Position numbers and translations under genes: made by a program. Shown one piece after another: positions 22,802 through 35,062 of a DNA stretch of 64,000 bases. Source of the DNA: Tubiluchus corallicola (lineage: Eukaryota > Priapulida > Priapulimorpha > Priapulimorphida > Tubiluchidae). Within the stretch, counting starts at the first letter, position 1. Each line of letters starts with the position of its first letter. The stretch covers positions 1-64,000 of the forward strand of contig JAQGDQ010000587.1 in assembly GCA_030141605.1 (NCBI GenBank). Direction: 5' to 3'. The notes under the pieces are model-generated. The model searched no databases. It was not told the origin of the DNA and saw only the letters and a program-made list of their open reading frames with translations.

Positions 22802-24121
22802 ATGCCTTTTCAGCAGCTTTCACAAAGGCATGTGCTAAGCACGTTTTTCAAGGAAATCGCTTCCATCACGACAATTCCGGAGGCGAGGCGGACGATGGGA
22901 TTAATAAGTTTAAATACCTTGTGCAGCGTAGTGTTATTGGTTATGTGTCATGCTTCAGAAAGCATGGTTTTGACTTCTTACACGTATCTGACCATCTTCG
23001 ATCTGTTTAGTTTGTGCGTTTGTCTGTTGACGATATGGGTCGAGCAACAGAGGCCCACGAAAACATTTTCATTCGGTTATAGTCGGTTTGAGGTTCTCGC
23101 CGTATTTGCCAGCACAATTTTGGCGCAGCTTGGTGCATTGTTCATCCTTAAAGAAAGCATTGAGAGACTTCTCGTGCAACCGGAAATTTCTACACGTAAC
23201 TTGCTCGCCGCGAGCGTCCTTGCGTTCGCTGTGCACATCATTGCAGTATACGGCGTCCAGAACAAGGCGTTTAACCAAGTCATCGAAGCGGCTAGCTCTA
23301 GTTGGCTACAAGAGCACATGTCAGATCTGAGTCATAGCATCTGCCGCGTGGTTCCGGGACTGACCCGTGTGTTGCTCCCAAGAGTCAATCCGATTTCTCT
23401 CTTTGCCTGCATGGGATGGCTGGCGATTTTTGTCACCAAGGTCCTCATCGACTACCATTCTTTTTTCAAAGCCGACACGTTAGCAGCCATGTTTGTAGCC
23501 ACCATGATATTTGGCACCATGATACCGATGAGTGCTTATACGGGTAAAATTCTGCTCCAGACTGCACCGTCGCACATGATCGGCCAGTTGGACAAGTGCA
23601 TTCGCGAGGCAGGAACGCTAGACGGCGTGCTCGAATTTCGGGAAGAGCATTTCTGGACGCTGGCATTCGGTAAACTTGCGGGTTCCCTGCACGTCCGCAT
23701 TCGACGGGACGCAAACGAGCAACTGGTCTTGGCTCATTTATCAGATCGTTTGTCAGATTTAGTGTCCATCTTGACCGTGCATTTGTTCAAGGACGACTGG
23801 ACAAGAACTCCACACACGCAGGTTCTGGTGCCCGGTCTTAACTCTTTCCGGCCGCTATCGCCCACACAGCAGACCAGCAACTCCGACACCATTAGAATTT
23901 CCATTGATGCGGAACCAAAACCGTTTATTGACAGTCCGGTGCGAACCGACGGCGACGGTTTTACGCCAACGCCAATTTGTGCGCCTTATGATAATTATGC
24001 GGCGACCTCCGCCGTTTCATCTTACAGTGTAGAAACAACTATTCCTCAGAGCAAATCTTCTCCGAGTGATAGACCTCGCTTTGTGAAACTGGACAATGTG
24101 AATTCGAAACATAAAAGCTGA
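22802..24121 (+). CDS. SLC30A6: SLC30A6/ZnT6-like cation diffusion facilitator, intronless
   Basis: 439 aa in one exon (human ZnT6 is ~461). Blocks matching ZnT6 run throughout: YTYLTIFDLFSL (59-70), FGYSRFEVLAVFASTILAQL (91-110), ALFILKESIERLL (112-124), SSSWLQEHMSDLSHS (165-179) and the cytoplasmic domain with LDGVLEFREEHFWTLAFG (273-290), HVRIRRDANEQ and FKDDW (329-333). Five to six membrane helices lie between residues 32 and 260. ZnT6 is the non-transporting partner of ZnT5; the pair loads zinc into early secretory compartments and activates alkaline phosphatases. The Ser/Thr-rich tail after 340 is not conserved. The start has an ACCATG context. Lack of introns contrasts with the neighbouring genes. 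Confidence 0.93.
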   Translation: MPFQQLSQRHVLSTFFKEIASITTIPEARRTMGLISLNTLCSVVLLVMCHASESMVLTSYTYLTIFDLFSLCVCLLTIWVEQQRPTKTFSFGYSRFEVLAVFASTILAQLGALFILKESIERLLVQPEISTRNLLAASVLAFAVHIIAVYGVQNKAFNQVIEAASSSWLQEHMSDLSHSICRVVPGLTRVLLPRVNPISLFACMGWLAIFVTKVLIDYHSFFKADTLAAMFVATMIFGTMIPMSAYTGKILLQTAPSHMIGQLDKCIREAGTLDGVLEFREEHFWTLAFGKLAGSLHVRIRRDANEQLVLAHLSDRLSDLVSILTVHLFKDDWTRTPHTQVLVPGLNSFRPLSPTQQTSNSDTIRISIDAEPKPFIDSPVRTDGDGFTPTPICAPYDNYAATSAVSSYSVETTIPQSKSSPSDRPRFVKLDNVNSKHKS

Positions 24122-25555
24122 GATCTTGGTTTGAGATAGGTGAAGGGAAACTAATTGTGTGCTTTCAAATCAAAACTGTCCATAAGTCGGCATAGTTAAA
24201 ACTACGTTGTGATGCTTCGAAGTAGAATGTATTAAAATGTTTTTGATCAAATGTCAATTTTTTGTTTTTTATAAAAACAAATGCTATATATATTGGACTT
24301 TTATATTCTAGCATTAAGTCATGTAGAAAATGTTCAGAAAATACAAAAATTTAATTTTACAACCCTGTACCCACATTTTCTGCCTAAAAACTAGTACTAC
24401 AATTGAAAATTTTGTATTTTCAAACTACGATAGTTGAAGCAGTCATTTTGCTTCAGGGTTTTTCTGTTGCCAAACCCATATCTTCATCAGGAAAAGCCAT
24501 CTACTGGATTTAAATATAACTTTAATGTGCTCTTGCAAAGTCTGTAGCAACCAAAATTTGTGCGGTTGCTAGGCGTTTATAGAAACACGAAAAAAACAAC
24601 GGTAAAGTTTAATAGCAATTTTCTCAAGGCTATGTTTGTCACTGCATAGAGTGCACCTCAACTTCAACGTGGATTATCTCAGTTTAGTAATATAGAACAA
24701 TGAACCTGTATCAAAATGTTCTCCTTGAAATGGAGATTCAGAACGTGTGAATAATTAGGGAAGCTTAATTGCCGACTTATGGATGATTTTGCTATGTAAG
24801 AACACAAATTGTGGTCGTGTGTGAAATGGGTTTAATTTATTAATATACATATACGATATACATACACACACACACACACACACATATATATATCCATGAG
24901 GAGAATATTTTAAACAACCTATTTTCTTGTACAAGTGAAAAATTTAATAAAATTGATTTTAAATTTGGTATGAACAGCCAACAAGCATTTTGTTTCATAG
25001 TCAAGTTTTTATGCATTCCATGAATGAGTATAAGCTTACCACATTACAAGATTGTTAGTTCTCTTTGTGTTAGGTACCAGTCCTGTGACACCTAGTTGTA
25101 TGATCCCTGATTAATCGAGAATTCATTGGCATTTGTCGTCAACATGACCAAAAAATGTGAAATGCTTCTCAGGCCCAGTAAAAATATGATGTAAGCTTAC
25201 GAGTTGTGTTATTCTTGGATTTGTATGTTCAACTTTTGCAAGATTTTGAGCCTCTTAATGGTAGTAGTAGTAGCTACAATTAATATTTACAATCTTTCAC
25301 AGGAATAGCACAATTGAAACATTTCATAGTCCAAAATCTTCTACTTTTCAGAAAACAGCAACATTACACAAAGGTTCGCAATAAGAAAATTTTGCTCAGT
25401 GTCAGTAGAATAAAGATATGATATTGAATGAGTGATGCTTACAGAATTTCTCAGAATTTTAACACTTCATTATGGTTGCAAAAATTAGTGTTTTCTTATT
25501 CATAAGCTTTTAAAGTATTAGCAGATCACAAATACCAAATTGCAATTCATAGTTG
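24122..25555. other. 3' flank of SLC30A6 and intergenic DNA
   Basis: AT-rich; no gene recognised. A (CA)n/(TA)n microsatellite lies at about 24855-24893. TAAAATTGATTTTAAATTT-like stretches and AATAAA (about 24946) occur, any of which could serve as 3' signals. Confidence 0.4.
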
Positions 25556-25559
25556 GCAT

Positions 25560-25760
25560 TAAGGATGTAAAGTCTACATTGTTGAATCATCTTGTAGTTT
25601 CAGTTGTTAAATGACAGTCCATCAAAACGTGCTTTTCAGTTTGGGTTTCTCCACAATTACAGAATCTGTGTCTTCTATCTACGTTACACCATCTATCAGG
25701 TTCAACTTTCAAATAGTGCCTCGGAGTGTCTCAATCGCGTATAGGCAATGCCGTATATCT
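25560..25760 (-). pseudogene. LINE C-terminal fragment with Cys-His tail
   Basis: Minus strand reads RHYLKVEPDRWCN, then RRHRFCNCGETQTEKHVLMD and CHLT, the CxCG-x(2)-ET-xxHxLxxC zinc motif near the end of many LINE polyproteins. A stop or frameshift lies upstream (RD*DTP), so it is not intact. Confidence 0.55.
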
Positions 25761-26301
25761 CAGGTGTTGAATCTGGAACAACGGGTGTTATTAAGCACGA
25801 GTTGAACTCTTTATATGTCTCTCGTTTAGTTGAGCTGCTGTTTCTTGAACATGTGGAGTAGAAGCAAGTTAATTTATCCACTAGGTGGTGTGGTGCCACG
25901 AGTGCAACAAGAAGCGTAATGATCTCCTCTATCTTTCCCTCCTGCGTACCTGGAGGTTCGGGAGCTCGTCTAACAGGGCGAGGTCTGGCTGGTTGTGGAC
26001 GTACGTCCTCGGGGAACCATGCTTCACTCATCCCCTGAAAGGCCCCATCCAAATCGCCACTTCCCAATGCAGCTCTAGCGAATGCCAGAGCCACGGCTAC
26101 GTCTGTGCGATTAAGCACATTCCCATTACGTATATCTGTTTCAGTACTTTCTTTAAGTGCGTCCTGGCTTGCTCTCACACCGGGTTGTGGTTCATCAACT
26201 ACCAGTCCGATCCCAGCAGGGTGAGCAGCGGGGTCCCTCTCTACTTCATGATCGTTCACACCTGAGCGGGCAGCAAGGTCCCTCTCCGCTTCTACTGCCA
26301 T
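25702..26301 (-). CDS. GC-rich hypothetical ORF, 199 aa, overlapping a LINE tail
   Basis: ATG at 26301, stop at 25702. The first ~130 residues are Ala/Pro/Glu/Arg-rich (contains ALAFARAALGSGDLDGAFQG and RPQPARPRPVRRAPEPPG), clearly more GC-rich than the surroundings. The last ~60 residues run into the LINE fragment in a different frame from its Cys-His motif. A TATATATAAA lies 34-43 nt upstream of the ATG. It may be the N-terminal (gag-like) part of an internally deleted transposon, or a chance ORF. No domain recognised. Confidence 0.3.
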   Translation of the reverse strand: MAVEAERDLAARSGVNDHEVERDPAAHPAGIGLVVDEPQPGVRASQDALKESTETDIRNGNVLNRTDVAVALAFARAALGSGDLDGAFQGMSEAWFPEDVRPQPARPRPVRRAPEPPGTQEGKIEEIITLLVALVAPHHLVDKLTCFYSTCSRNSSSTKRETYKEFNSCLITPVVPDSTPEIYGIAYTRLRHSEALFES

Positions 26302-26674
26302 TTTAGCGGCGGTGTAGCGGACGGATTTCCGAATTTTATATATAGCCTCAACCGAGCGATGAGGCAGGCTCTGATGGAGGAATTTGGCGAGCCCTCTCTA
26401 TCGCAGTATTGCTACACTTTTACTGTTCCACAAGTTAAGAACAAAGTAGCTGTCACTGTAGAATTATTTGATTTTACTAGGCATTAATCTCAAAATAGGT
26501 TAGATCATTAAAGCAGCACCATCTGGTGATTTACTTAGTGTTTATGTTATTTTAATGGTAGAACAGTTAGGCATTGTGAGACACTAACTAGCAGTGGCTG
26601 GTTCAGTTTTCTTTGTCCAGCATGAACTTGTGTACATTAGACAGATAGATAATATAGCAAAACTGGACGCAATG

Positions 26675-27235
26675 TTAAACAGTAGGTCAAAACAATCTAC
26701 TCTTTAAAATATTGGAAGTAAACATGCTATTTTTTCAAAAATGGTGAAAGAATTATTACCACACAAACACAATTTCATGTTCACGCCACTAGTTCTTCCT
26801 AGTTAGACGGGCACTAGCACCTGCAGTTCGGAAACACATTGCACAAAAAACAGGTGCTGCACCTCTCAGTTCAGATGTGTCAGTTTGTAACGAGCTACGT
26901 ATGCTTGACAGTTCATGCACGAGCACAGCGGTAAATTTAAAATTTGAATTTTTATCTTAAAGCTTGCCTAGTTTTAGTACAACACACTGAATATCTTGCA
27001 ATAGTTCTGTACTTCAATTTTCGCTTTCACAAGCACGTGCAACATGCTAGTGGAATATTTTTGCCGTTCAAATTATGTTTATTTGTGATGTCATCAATAG
27101 TTTGGCTCGTCCACCATTAATTAAGGTTTTAATCTATTATTTAATCATCAGATACGCTTTTGCAGTATTGATTGTGTTAAAATGTTTTTTTACAATAATT
27201 GAAAATAGGGTAGTATATTAAAAATCATCCTGTTT
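26675..27235 (-). repeat. dispersed repeat family A, copy 5 (uninterrupted)
   Basis: Minus-strand copy running from the CAAAACAATCTACTCTTTAA block to GGGTAGTATATTAAAAATCA. It is the best full-length comparison for the interrupted copy at 13868-14960. Confidence 0.7.
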
Positions 27236-28253
27236 TCGGCTAAGTGTAGTTCCAGTTCTTTCACTGCAGTATGCCAAGTTACGGCCTAGTTTGACGTTGC
27301 CTAAATAGGTTGACAAATTGCATCATTACCTTAAAGGTAAGCAAATGTTACTTATTTTCACATTTTAGTAATTAAGTATTCAGTAATCACCTTAACTTCT
27401 AGCTGTTTTGCTTTAGCGTTATGTCTCTCTTTCCCTCTCCCGCCTCTCTATTTGTTGGTATAATTAGATTTTTAGTAAGTGGCAATTCTGGTCTGGTAAG
27501 CGACATTGGTATTGTAGACTGGTTAAGAGGTCTCTCTTCCCCTCTCCATCTCTCCCTCCTTCCTTCTCTCTATCTGTTGGTATAATTATAATTTTAGTAG
27601 GTGGCAATTCCGGTCCAACAAACAAAATTGGTATTGTAGCGTGCAAACGTGGGGCACCATCTATTGACCAAAATGAAAGTATTGTGGACTGGTACCTCTC
27701 TAAGTTTGCCTCCCATGCATTTTACTTGTACATGAGGGGAGTGCGTGTCTCGAATTTGTGAGAAGAGACTGTATAATTAAGTTTTGCGAGACTTGTTCTA
27801 CTGCTAATAAATTGTCTTTTTTGTTTCAGAGGAATTATAGCTTTAAAGTAAGATCAGTGAAGCATGTATACAAGATCAGATGACGATACAAACGAAACAA
27901 GTGCATTTATAAAACGGTAAAATCTTTTTATTATATAATTAGATATGATAAATGTCTAAAATAAGTAACGACTCTCATTTATTGCACATACAACTAAAAT
28001 AACCGTAAAATAAAAAATTTATGTAAAAATACTTAGGTAAAATAAAGCATTTTAAATCTCACTCTCTAAGTTAGTACTGCGAAAACTACAAAACAGTTCA
28101 TCATGTCGTAATGTGCAGTAATTTTATAATTAGTTATATCTTAATTTATTATGTGTAATTTCATTGCGTGGGGGTAGTTTCAACTTGTACAAACTGTGTT
28201 CATGCGTGTTGTTTGTTTTTAATTTTGTGTAACTGATGTTAGAGTAGCGCAGT
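27236..28253. other. 3' flank of annexin gene and intergenic DNA
   Basis: No gene recognised. It contains a ~122-bp tandem duplication at about 27425-27660, in which a TTGGTATAATTA block and a CTCTCC-rich block each recur. AATAAA/TTTATT words just after the annexin stop on the minus strand could mark its poly(A) site. Confidence 0.4.
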
Positions 28254-28367
28254 TCAACTGACCAGAGCCAGGAGAGCCTTTTTGTAGTCGCCGGATGTAT
28301 CACTCTGAAAATAGAAACAAATTATTGTAAGTGTTAGCTGCACTAATTGATAGCTCTGAAATCTCTG

Positions 28368-28424
<57 letters not shown>

Positions 28425-28564
28425 TACACCCCCTCTCTCTTCTCTCTCTCTTTCCCTTACCTTTTCTCTTTTTCTCTCACTCTTTCTCTCTCTCCCTCTC
28501 TCCCCATTCCTCCTCTCCTCTTTCTTTCTCTCTCTCTCTCTCGCTCTCTCTCTTTCCCCTTCCT

Positions 28565-28627
<63 letters not shown>

Positions 28628-31600
28628 GTCTCCCTCTCCCTCCTTCCCTCTCCACCCCTAAAGAAATGGTTCCGTAACAACAATGAACAATAAACGAATG
28701 CTAAATGACACATCCAGGCAGTTAGGCAGAACAAAGTCAATAAGCAAGTCACCCAATGTTTCGCATTCTCGATTTATTCTTGAAAAAGTGGCACAAAAAA
28801 GCCACACTCTCTCTCCCTCTTTCCCCTCCTCTCCCTCTCTCCCTCCCTACCTCCATTCTCTATCTTCATCTCTCCTTCACTCCTCTCCCTTTTTCTTTAT
28901 CTGTCCTCTTTCTCCCTCTCTCCACCCATCCCTCTCTTGCCCTCTTTTTCTGTTTCTCTCTCTCCATCTCTCCTTTTCCCTGCCTTTCTCTCGAGATCTG
29001 CCCAGAGTGAGTGTTCAGCCTCAGTCGCCCGGCATTGACAGACTGTTGTCGGCACTGCTTAACTTGGTGCACCACCACACGCTGTGACCATATGACTGTT
29101 AACTTCACTTTACTTTAATAATGCATACCTCGATAGCCGACTGCAGAGTTTTGTCGAAATGTTTCCTGTATGCTTCCTTGATCTGCACCATGTCTTTTTC
29201 ACAACGAGTCACCAAGATGCGGATCAGCTGGTGGTCTTTCGTGCCCATACCTTTCACGGCGCCGTCAATTCTCTTGGCAAAATACAAACCTACGTCTTTT
29301 ACCATTGTAACTGCAAAATTGAACTTGTGAGAAAAAGCTGGAGTAGTCTAATGGCATTATCAATGTAAAATAAGTTTAACAAGGCTCTTCACAATTCCAG
29401 CGATTGTTGATGATTGTGAAAAGGTCAGAGGTTAAGAGTAGTAGACAAAGTGTTCCCAAGCAAGATACTGCTAGTAAATCACTCTACACAATGCATAATT
29501 AAGTAAAGTCCACGTAAAGTTACTGAATTGATGTGGCAGACGGCTTTGCTTTACCCACATGTTACAAGATGGTTGTAGTTAAGACGCGTTGCTGTGGTAC
29601 ACTTAACCGTTGACCTACAGCAACTGTGTCTGTGCAAAACCAAACTGTGAAAATGCTAAATCTAAATTGCATGTTAGAAGTGAAAAGAAGGTTACAAAAC
29701 TCTGTAACTTTATTTCTGGGCACTTACTGAGATCCAGAAATGCTCTCTCATAATCGCCAGACATCTCCTTCTTCACGGCCTCCTCCATCGAGTGTTTTGA
29801 GAGCTTCTGGTATTCCTGGAAAACCTGGCGCAAGTGCGGAAAGCTACGGGTTGCGAATATCGTGTTGAATGTTGCCTTGTCCGTGCCAAACTTCTTCACC
29901 CCGGCCTCGTACAGACTTTTAGCATCTTCCTTTGCTGTTTCTGCATTCAACTTTTTTGCTGGGTCTCTTGTGGTCTGTAAAGTAAGTTTTTTTAAACTAA
30001 ATTTGAACTTAGGTTAAGGGCAAGAAAACACTCTTTATAAATAAAACTTAAAAAATCTGTCTTTGTGTCACTTATACGCTGTTTTGTTCTATACAGAGTT
30101 GCGTTAGCAGTAACTCATTAGAGCATTCGCAGTACAGTGTTTGCTAACTAAGCTAAAGTTTAAATTATTTTATGTTCTTTCAAACAGCTAAATGTAATGC
30201 TAAGTAATATAATTTTAGAAGGCGTTTACAACTTCCTACACAACTTAAATAGCCTAATCTAATCCTAACCCTAATCCAACCCTAATTCTAATCCTAACCC
30301 TAATCCAACCCTAATTCTAACCCTAACCCGAATCCAACCCTAATTCTAACACTAATTCTAACCCTAACCCTAATCCAACTCTAATTCTAACCCTAACCCT
30401 AATTCTAACCTTAACCCTAATTCTAACCTTTACCCTAATCCAACTCTAATTCTAACCCTAACCCTAATCCAACCCTAATTCTAACCCTAACCCTAATCCA
30501 ACCCTAATTCTAACCCTAAGCTTAATCAAACCTTAATCTAACCCTAATTCTAATCCTAACCCTAATTCTAACCCTAATTCTAATCCTAACCCTAATTCTA
30601 ACCCTAACCCTAATTCTAATCCTAACCCTAATCTGATTCACAAACTAATTTCTTGTGCATGAGAATTGTAAAACTTCAGCCACAACATTGTGTCTAAAGT
30701 TTTTGGACTGTACTTTAAAATAAGAGAAAGTCTGAGAAACAGGGAAGACTGTAGTGGTAATTATAAGATTTTTTTTGTTATACATTAATTAAATGACCCC
30801 AAGTGTGACAGAAATTCATTAAACTGGCGACACAGGTTGCTGCATGGGAGTCTGTAACAGAGCCACAGAAGCACAATGTATTTCCCACATTTTAAGGGTT
30901 TTTGAAAATTGAATTTTTGGATTTGAAGACATGCTAGATGTCGTGACGGTATTGAGATGGCAGACATGCCAGCTGGAGACATGACAAAGATCCAAGTCTA
31001 GCAAACACATCACTTACCTATACAAGTTTAAAACAACTTCTACTGTGCCGTGCTGTGAATTATAGTTGCTTTCCAATAGTAACAAAAAACCTATTGTACA
31101 CTCATGTCTCACTTTGCCGGACCTCGCCTTTATGGATGTCGGAAAAATCAGACAAAATCTGGATAGTTACAAAGTCCCGTAGGTTATGGACAGAGTCCGT
31201 TGTTTCGCAAGCTGACCGCTAGTTGGCCGGCCGTCACTTTGTTTACATCATTACATCAGTGTAACCACGTATATATATATATATATATAAAAATATAGAT
31301 TCAGTTATGCGGAATTATTTCAGTCAATTGTCGACAGTTTTTATATACAGTTTGAAAGGGCAGGAGACTAGATGACCCTATGGTCCTTCCCTGCCCTGCT
31401 CCATGATTATAATTACGCAATATTTAAAAAACTTTTGATGTTGAACTAACTGGAGAAAATAAATGTTCTATGTTCTATGTCTATGTATATACCTTTGCCT
31501 AGGAGCAGCCCGTACAACACATTTTCGAGACAATTACATAATTGATTCTGCATTAGCAAGAATCTAATACACGTTGCCTACTGTATTAGCTTAGTATTGG

Positions 31601-33794
31601 TAAAAATGGGCAAACGGCAAATTCGGACCAACGTCTCCCCGATTTTGTCCGGCAAACCGAGGTGAGTGCACAGCCAGTTGGCCATCAAAGTAGTTGCCTA
31701 AACTAGTACCTTGTTAATTTTACAATACATTCAATCATGTATGCATAGTGCACACATATGCAAAGATCTAAATGCAAACATACCTCATTCATTTACAAGT
31801 ATGCAAAAAAACTAAGTAATTTTATACTTACAGTCATGAGAGTACATAATAATTTCTCAAAAGCGCCCGACGTGTCCCCTTTGATGTCATCTATTAGCTG
31901 TTTTTGATAAACTAAAAGAAAATATAAAACCACATAAAAGTCATTTTAAGGTTCTATAAAGGTCATTTAAAGGTCACCTGCAGTCATTTCAGCTGCACAA
32001 ATCTCTGAACTGTACAATACACGGTGATGAAAAGACGTGTTAATAGGTAGAAAAGTTAGAAAAATTTAAGCGAAACTTATTAACTCTACTCAGCTGCTGC
32101 GAACCAGTTGGGGCTACACTAAATCGACTGACAGAGCTGCCCTTTTTCCGTTCCTTTGTTCTTTTGAATCAAAGTATTTTTAAAGCAGAAGAACTTACTC
32201 TATTAGCTGTAGATAGGAGTGGATGGAAACAAACAGGCAGGATGAGAATTTGAAGAAGAAATATTGTTGTATTCAATATGCTAGAATTAGTCCAATCAAA
32301 CTCATAATTCTGGTCAATTGTCCACATACACACGTTAAATTCTAACATGTTTATTTTGTAGTTAAAACACCACAACTTCGTTAAAACTTTTAATTTACAT
32401 AGTCAAAAATCATATCAAACGTTTCTACAGAGCTACTGCTGTCATCATCAGTAGTAAATGTTTACAAACACAACCAGTTTATATAGGCAGAGCCTGCAGT
32501 ATAGAACATTATGTACTAATTAAGTATTTAACAGAAGCCAAATAGGTAATGAATAAGCAGATAAGTAGAAAAGAAATTGATACAGTAAATTAAGCACTAA
32601 TTATGTATTTACGAAAAGCAAAATAGGTAAGATTAAGCTGAACTGTAGAAAAAAATTAATACACTAAATGATGCACTAATTATGTATTTACAAAAAGCCA
32701 AATAGGTAATGAATAAGCAGACCAGTAGAAAAGAAATTGATACAGCAAGTTAAGCACTAATTATGTATTTACAAAAAGCTAAATAGGTAATGATTAAACA
32801 GACCTGTAGTGCATAATGTTCTGTACTGTAGGCTCTCCTATATGAACTGGTTGTATGTTTGTGAAAATTTACCACTGATGATGACAGCAGTAACACTGTC
32901 GAAGATTTGACAAGATTTTTTAACTATGAACATTAAAGGTTTTAGTAAAGTTGTGCGATTTTAACTGTAAATGTTTTTAAGTGCCTGTAATAAAAAAATT
33001 ATTATTTTGATACTGGAAAACTTGCCAATAGAATATTTGCTTACGTTTCTTATAATCCTCCGCAATGGCTTGTCGTTCTTCGTATGACCTTGTACCGAGA
33101 ATTTCAACTAGTGTATCCTCATCTGTGCCCGCACCCTGCACAGCACAAATAATGCTGCAGTTTCAAAGATAACTTGGAGTAAATTAGATATTGATACTTA
33201 TGGTGCATTGAGGCTGGCGAGATTTCTGTCACTAGGTTTCTGTCTGACAGCAAAGTTGCAAAAGCGTGAACCGCTTTGCGAGTTACTGTCATCAAGAAAT
33301 TGCAAACTCTCCAACAGTTACTACCAGTTGATTTACTGTCTAGTGTGAATGCCTCGGTGAGTTACTTTCTACATTTTTCGCAGTGAATAGAGAAGTGAGT
33401 GTTAACTGATCCTTACTGTTGGACAGTAACTCGCAGCAAGTTTTGCTCTCTAGTGTGAACACACGTGCAAGTTACTTGGAGAGTTACATGACGAGGTTAT
33501 ATGGTGAGAAAACTCGTTGTTAGAATCGTTTACACAACTTTGTGTATTTTTCATTTAATTTCTTATATAAATAACCCCAAACACGGGCCACTAATGAGTT
33601 TTTAAAATCGAAAGGCAAGAATTTGAACATGTCTGGGGAAATTGAATTCGAGTAACCATACTGTATTGACTGCAAGTGTCTGTTGATATTCTTGTCTGAT
33701 TCTTGAACCTTTCAGGGAAACAAATTTTCGATAGAGATTTCCACAGATAAGAAGCCCAAAGGAAAAAACAGGACTTATAAAGCGCTCACTGACA

Positions 33795-33835
<41 letters not shown>

Positions 33836-35002
33836 TAATATTATTATTATTACTATTATTATTATTATTATTACTATTATTATTATTAATATTATTATTA
33901 TTATTATTACTATTATTACTATTCCTATTATTATTACTATTATTATTATTACTATTATTATTATTATTATTAATATTATTATTATTTTATTATTATTATT
34001 ACTATTATTATTATTATTGTTGTTGTTGTTGTTATTATTATTATTATTATTATTGTTATTTAGGCAGTTATTGTGCCTAAAATCTTGAATTATGAGAGTG
34101 AACGTACGGCAATTGCTTTCTTGCAACATTGGGCATCGTATTCGGATGGCTTGCTCATCAGAGCAACGACGGTGCTTTTTACATTTCCACTAAGTTCGGA
34201 TTTTAGCTGCTCCACAAGGTCCTGAAATGTAAAGTGAAAAGGTCAAATGTAAGGCCAAAAGGTAAAATGTAAGGTCAAAGGTCAAGTGTAAAGTCAGAAG
34301 GTCAAATGTAAGGTTAGAATGTCAAATGTAAGGCCAAAAGGTAAAATTTAAAGTCAAAGGTCAAATTTAAAGTCAGAAGGTCAAATATAAGGTCAAAAGG
34401 TTAAATTTAAAGTCAAAAGGTCAAACGTAAAGCCAAAATGTCCAATGTAAAGTCAAAGGTCAAATATAAGGTCAAAAGATCAAATGTTTTTTAAATCAGT
34501 GCACATTTCAGTTTACATATTAATTGGATTTGCTTTACTGATAAGTTTCAAGTGAAATGTGCCTGCCCTTCCATGATTGCTACAAAGATGGTGGTGCCAC
34601 CTACCTTTTTGTTCTTGTTGAAGAAAGCTTCGGCAATCTTCTGCCTTTGTTGATTTGATCTGTTTGAAAGTATGTGAATGATTGCTGTTTCATCGGTTCC
34701 TATAAATTGATGAATTTTTATTATAATTTTTACCTGCTGTCATTTTAGTCTACCCTTTCCTCCGTGCTGGTAGTGAAAATTGATCTGAGTTTTTGTATGT
34801 CATTCTGTCCATCTACCTATCTGTCCTTCAGTCCATTTATCTAATTTGTCTATCTCTCTCGTCTTTATTGTCTGTTTGCTTCTTATCTATCTGTCCGGTG
34901 TGTTTTTCAGTTTGTTTATCCGTGGTCTGCGTGTCTAACTGTTTTAGTCTCTCTTTTCTTACTTCTTCATTTGCCAGTGATTTATTATATTACAGATATA
35001 GC

Positions 35003-35062
<60 letters not shown>

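Noticed and set aside
27833-27917. Possible small exon (TTTGTTTCAG, then an ATG frame MYTRSDDDTNETSAFIKR, then GTAAAA)
   Set aside because: The acceptor is good but the donor is weak, the peptide is short and unrecognised, and no partner exon on the plus strand was found.
28254-28752. Long Arg/Glu and Leu/Ser ORFs on both strands
   Set aside because: Direct translation of (CT)n microsatellites. Only the last 17 codons, 28304-28254, are real (annexin terminal exon).
33602-34129. 175-codon Asn/Ile ORF
   Set aside because: Translation of the (ATT)n tract, running antisense-frame through to annexin exon 3; the real exon is 34221-34108 in another frame.
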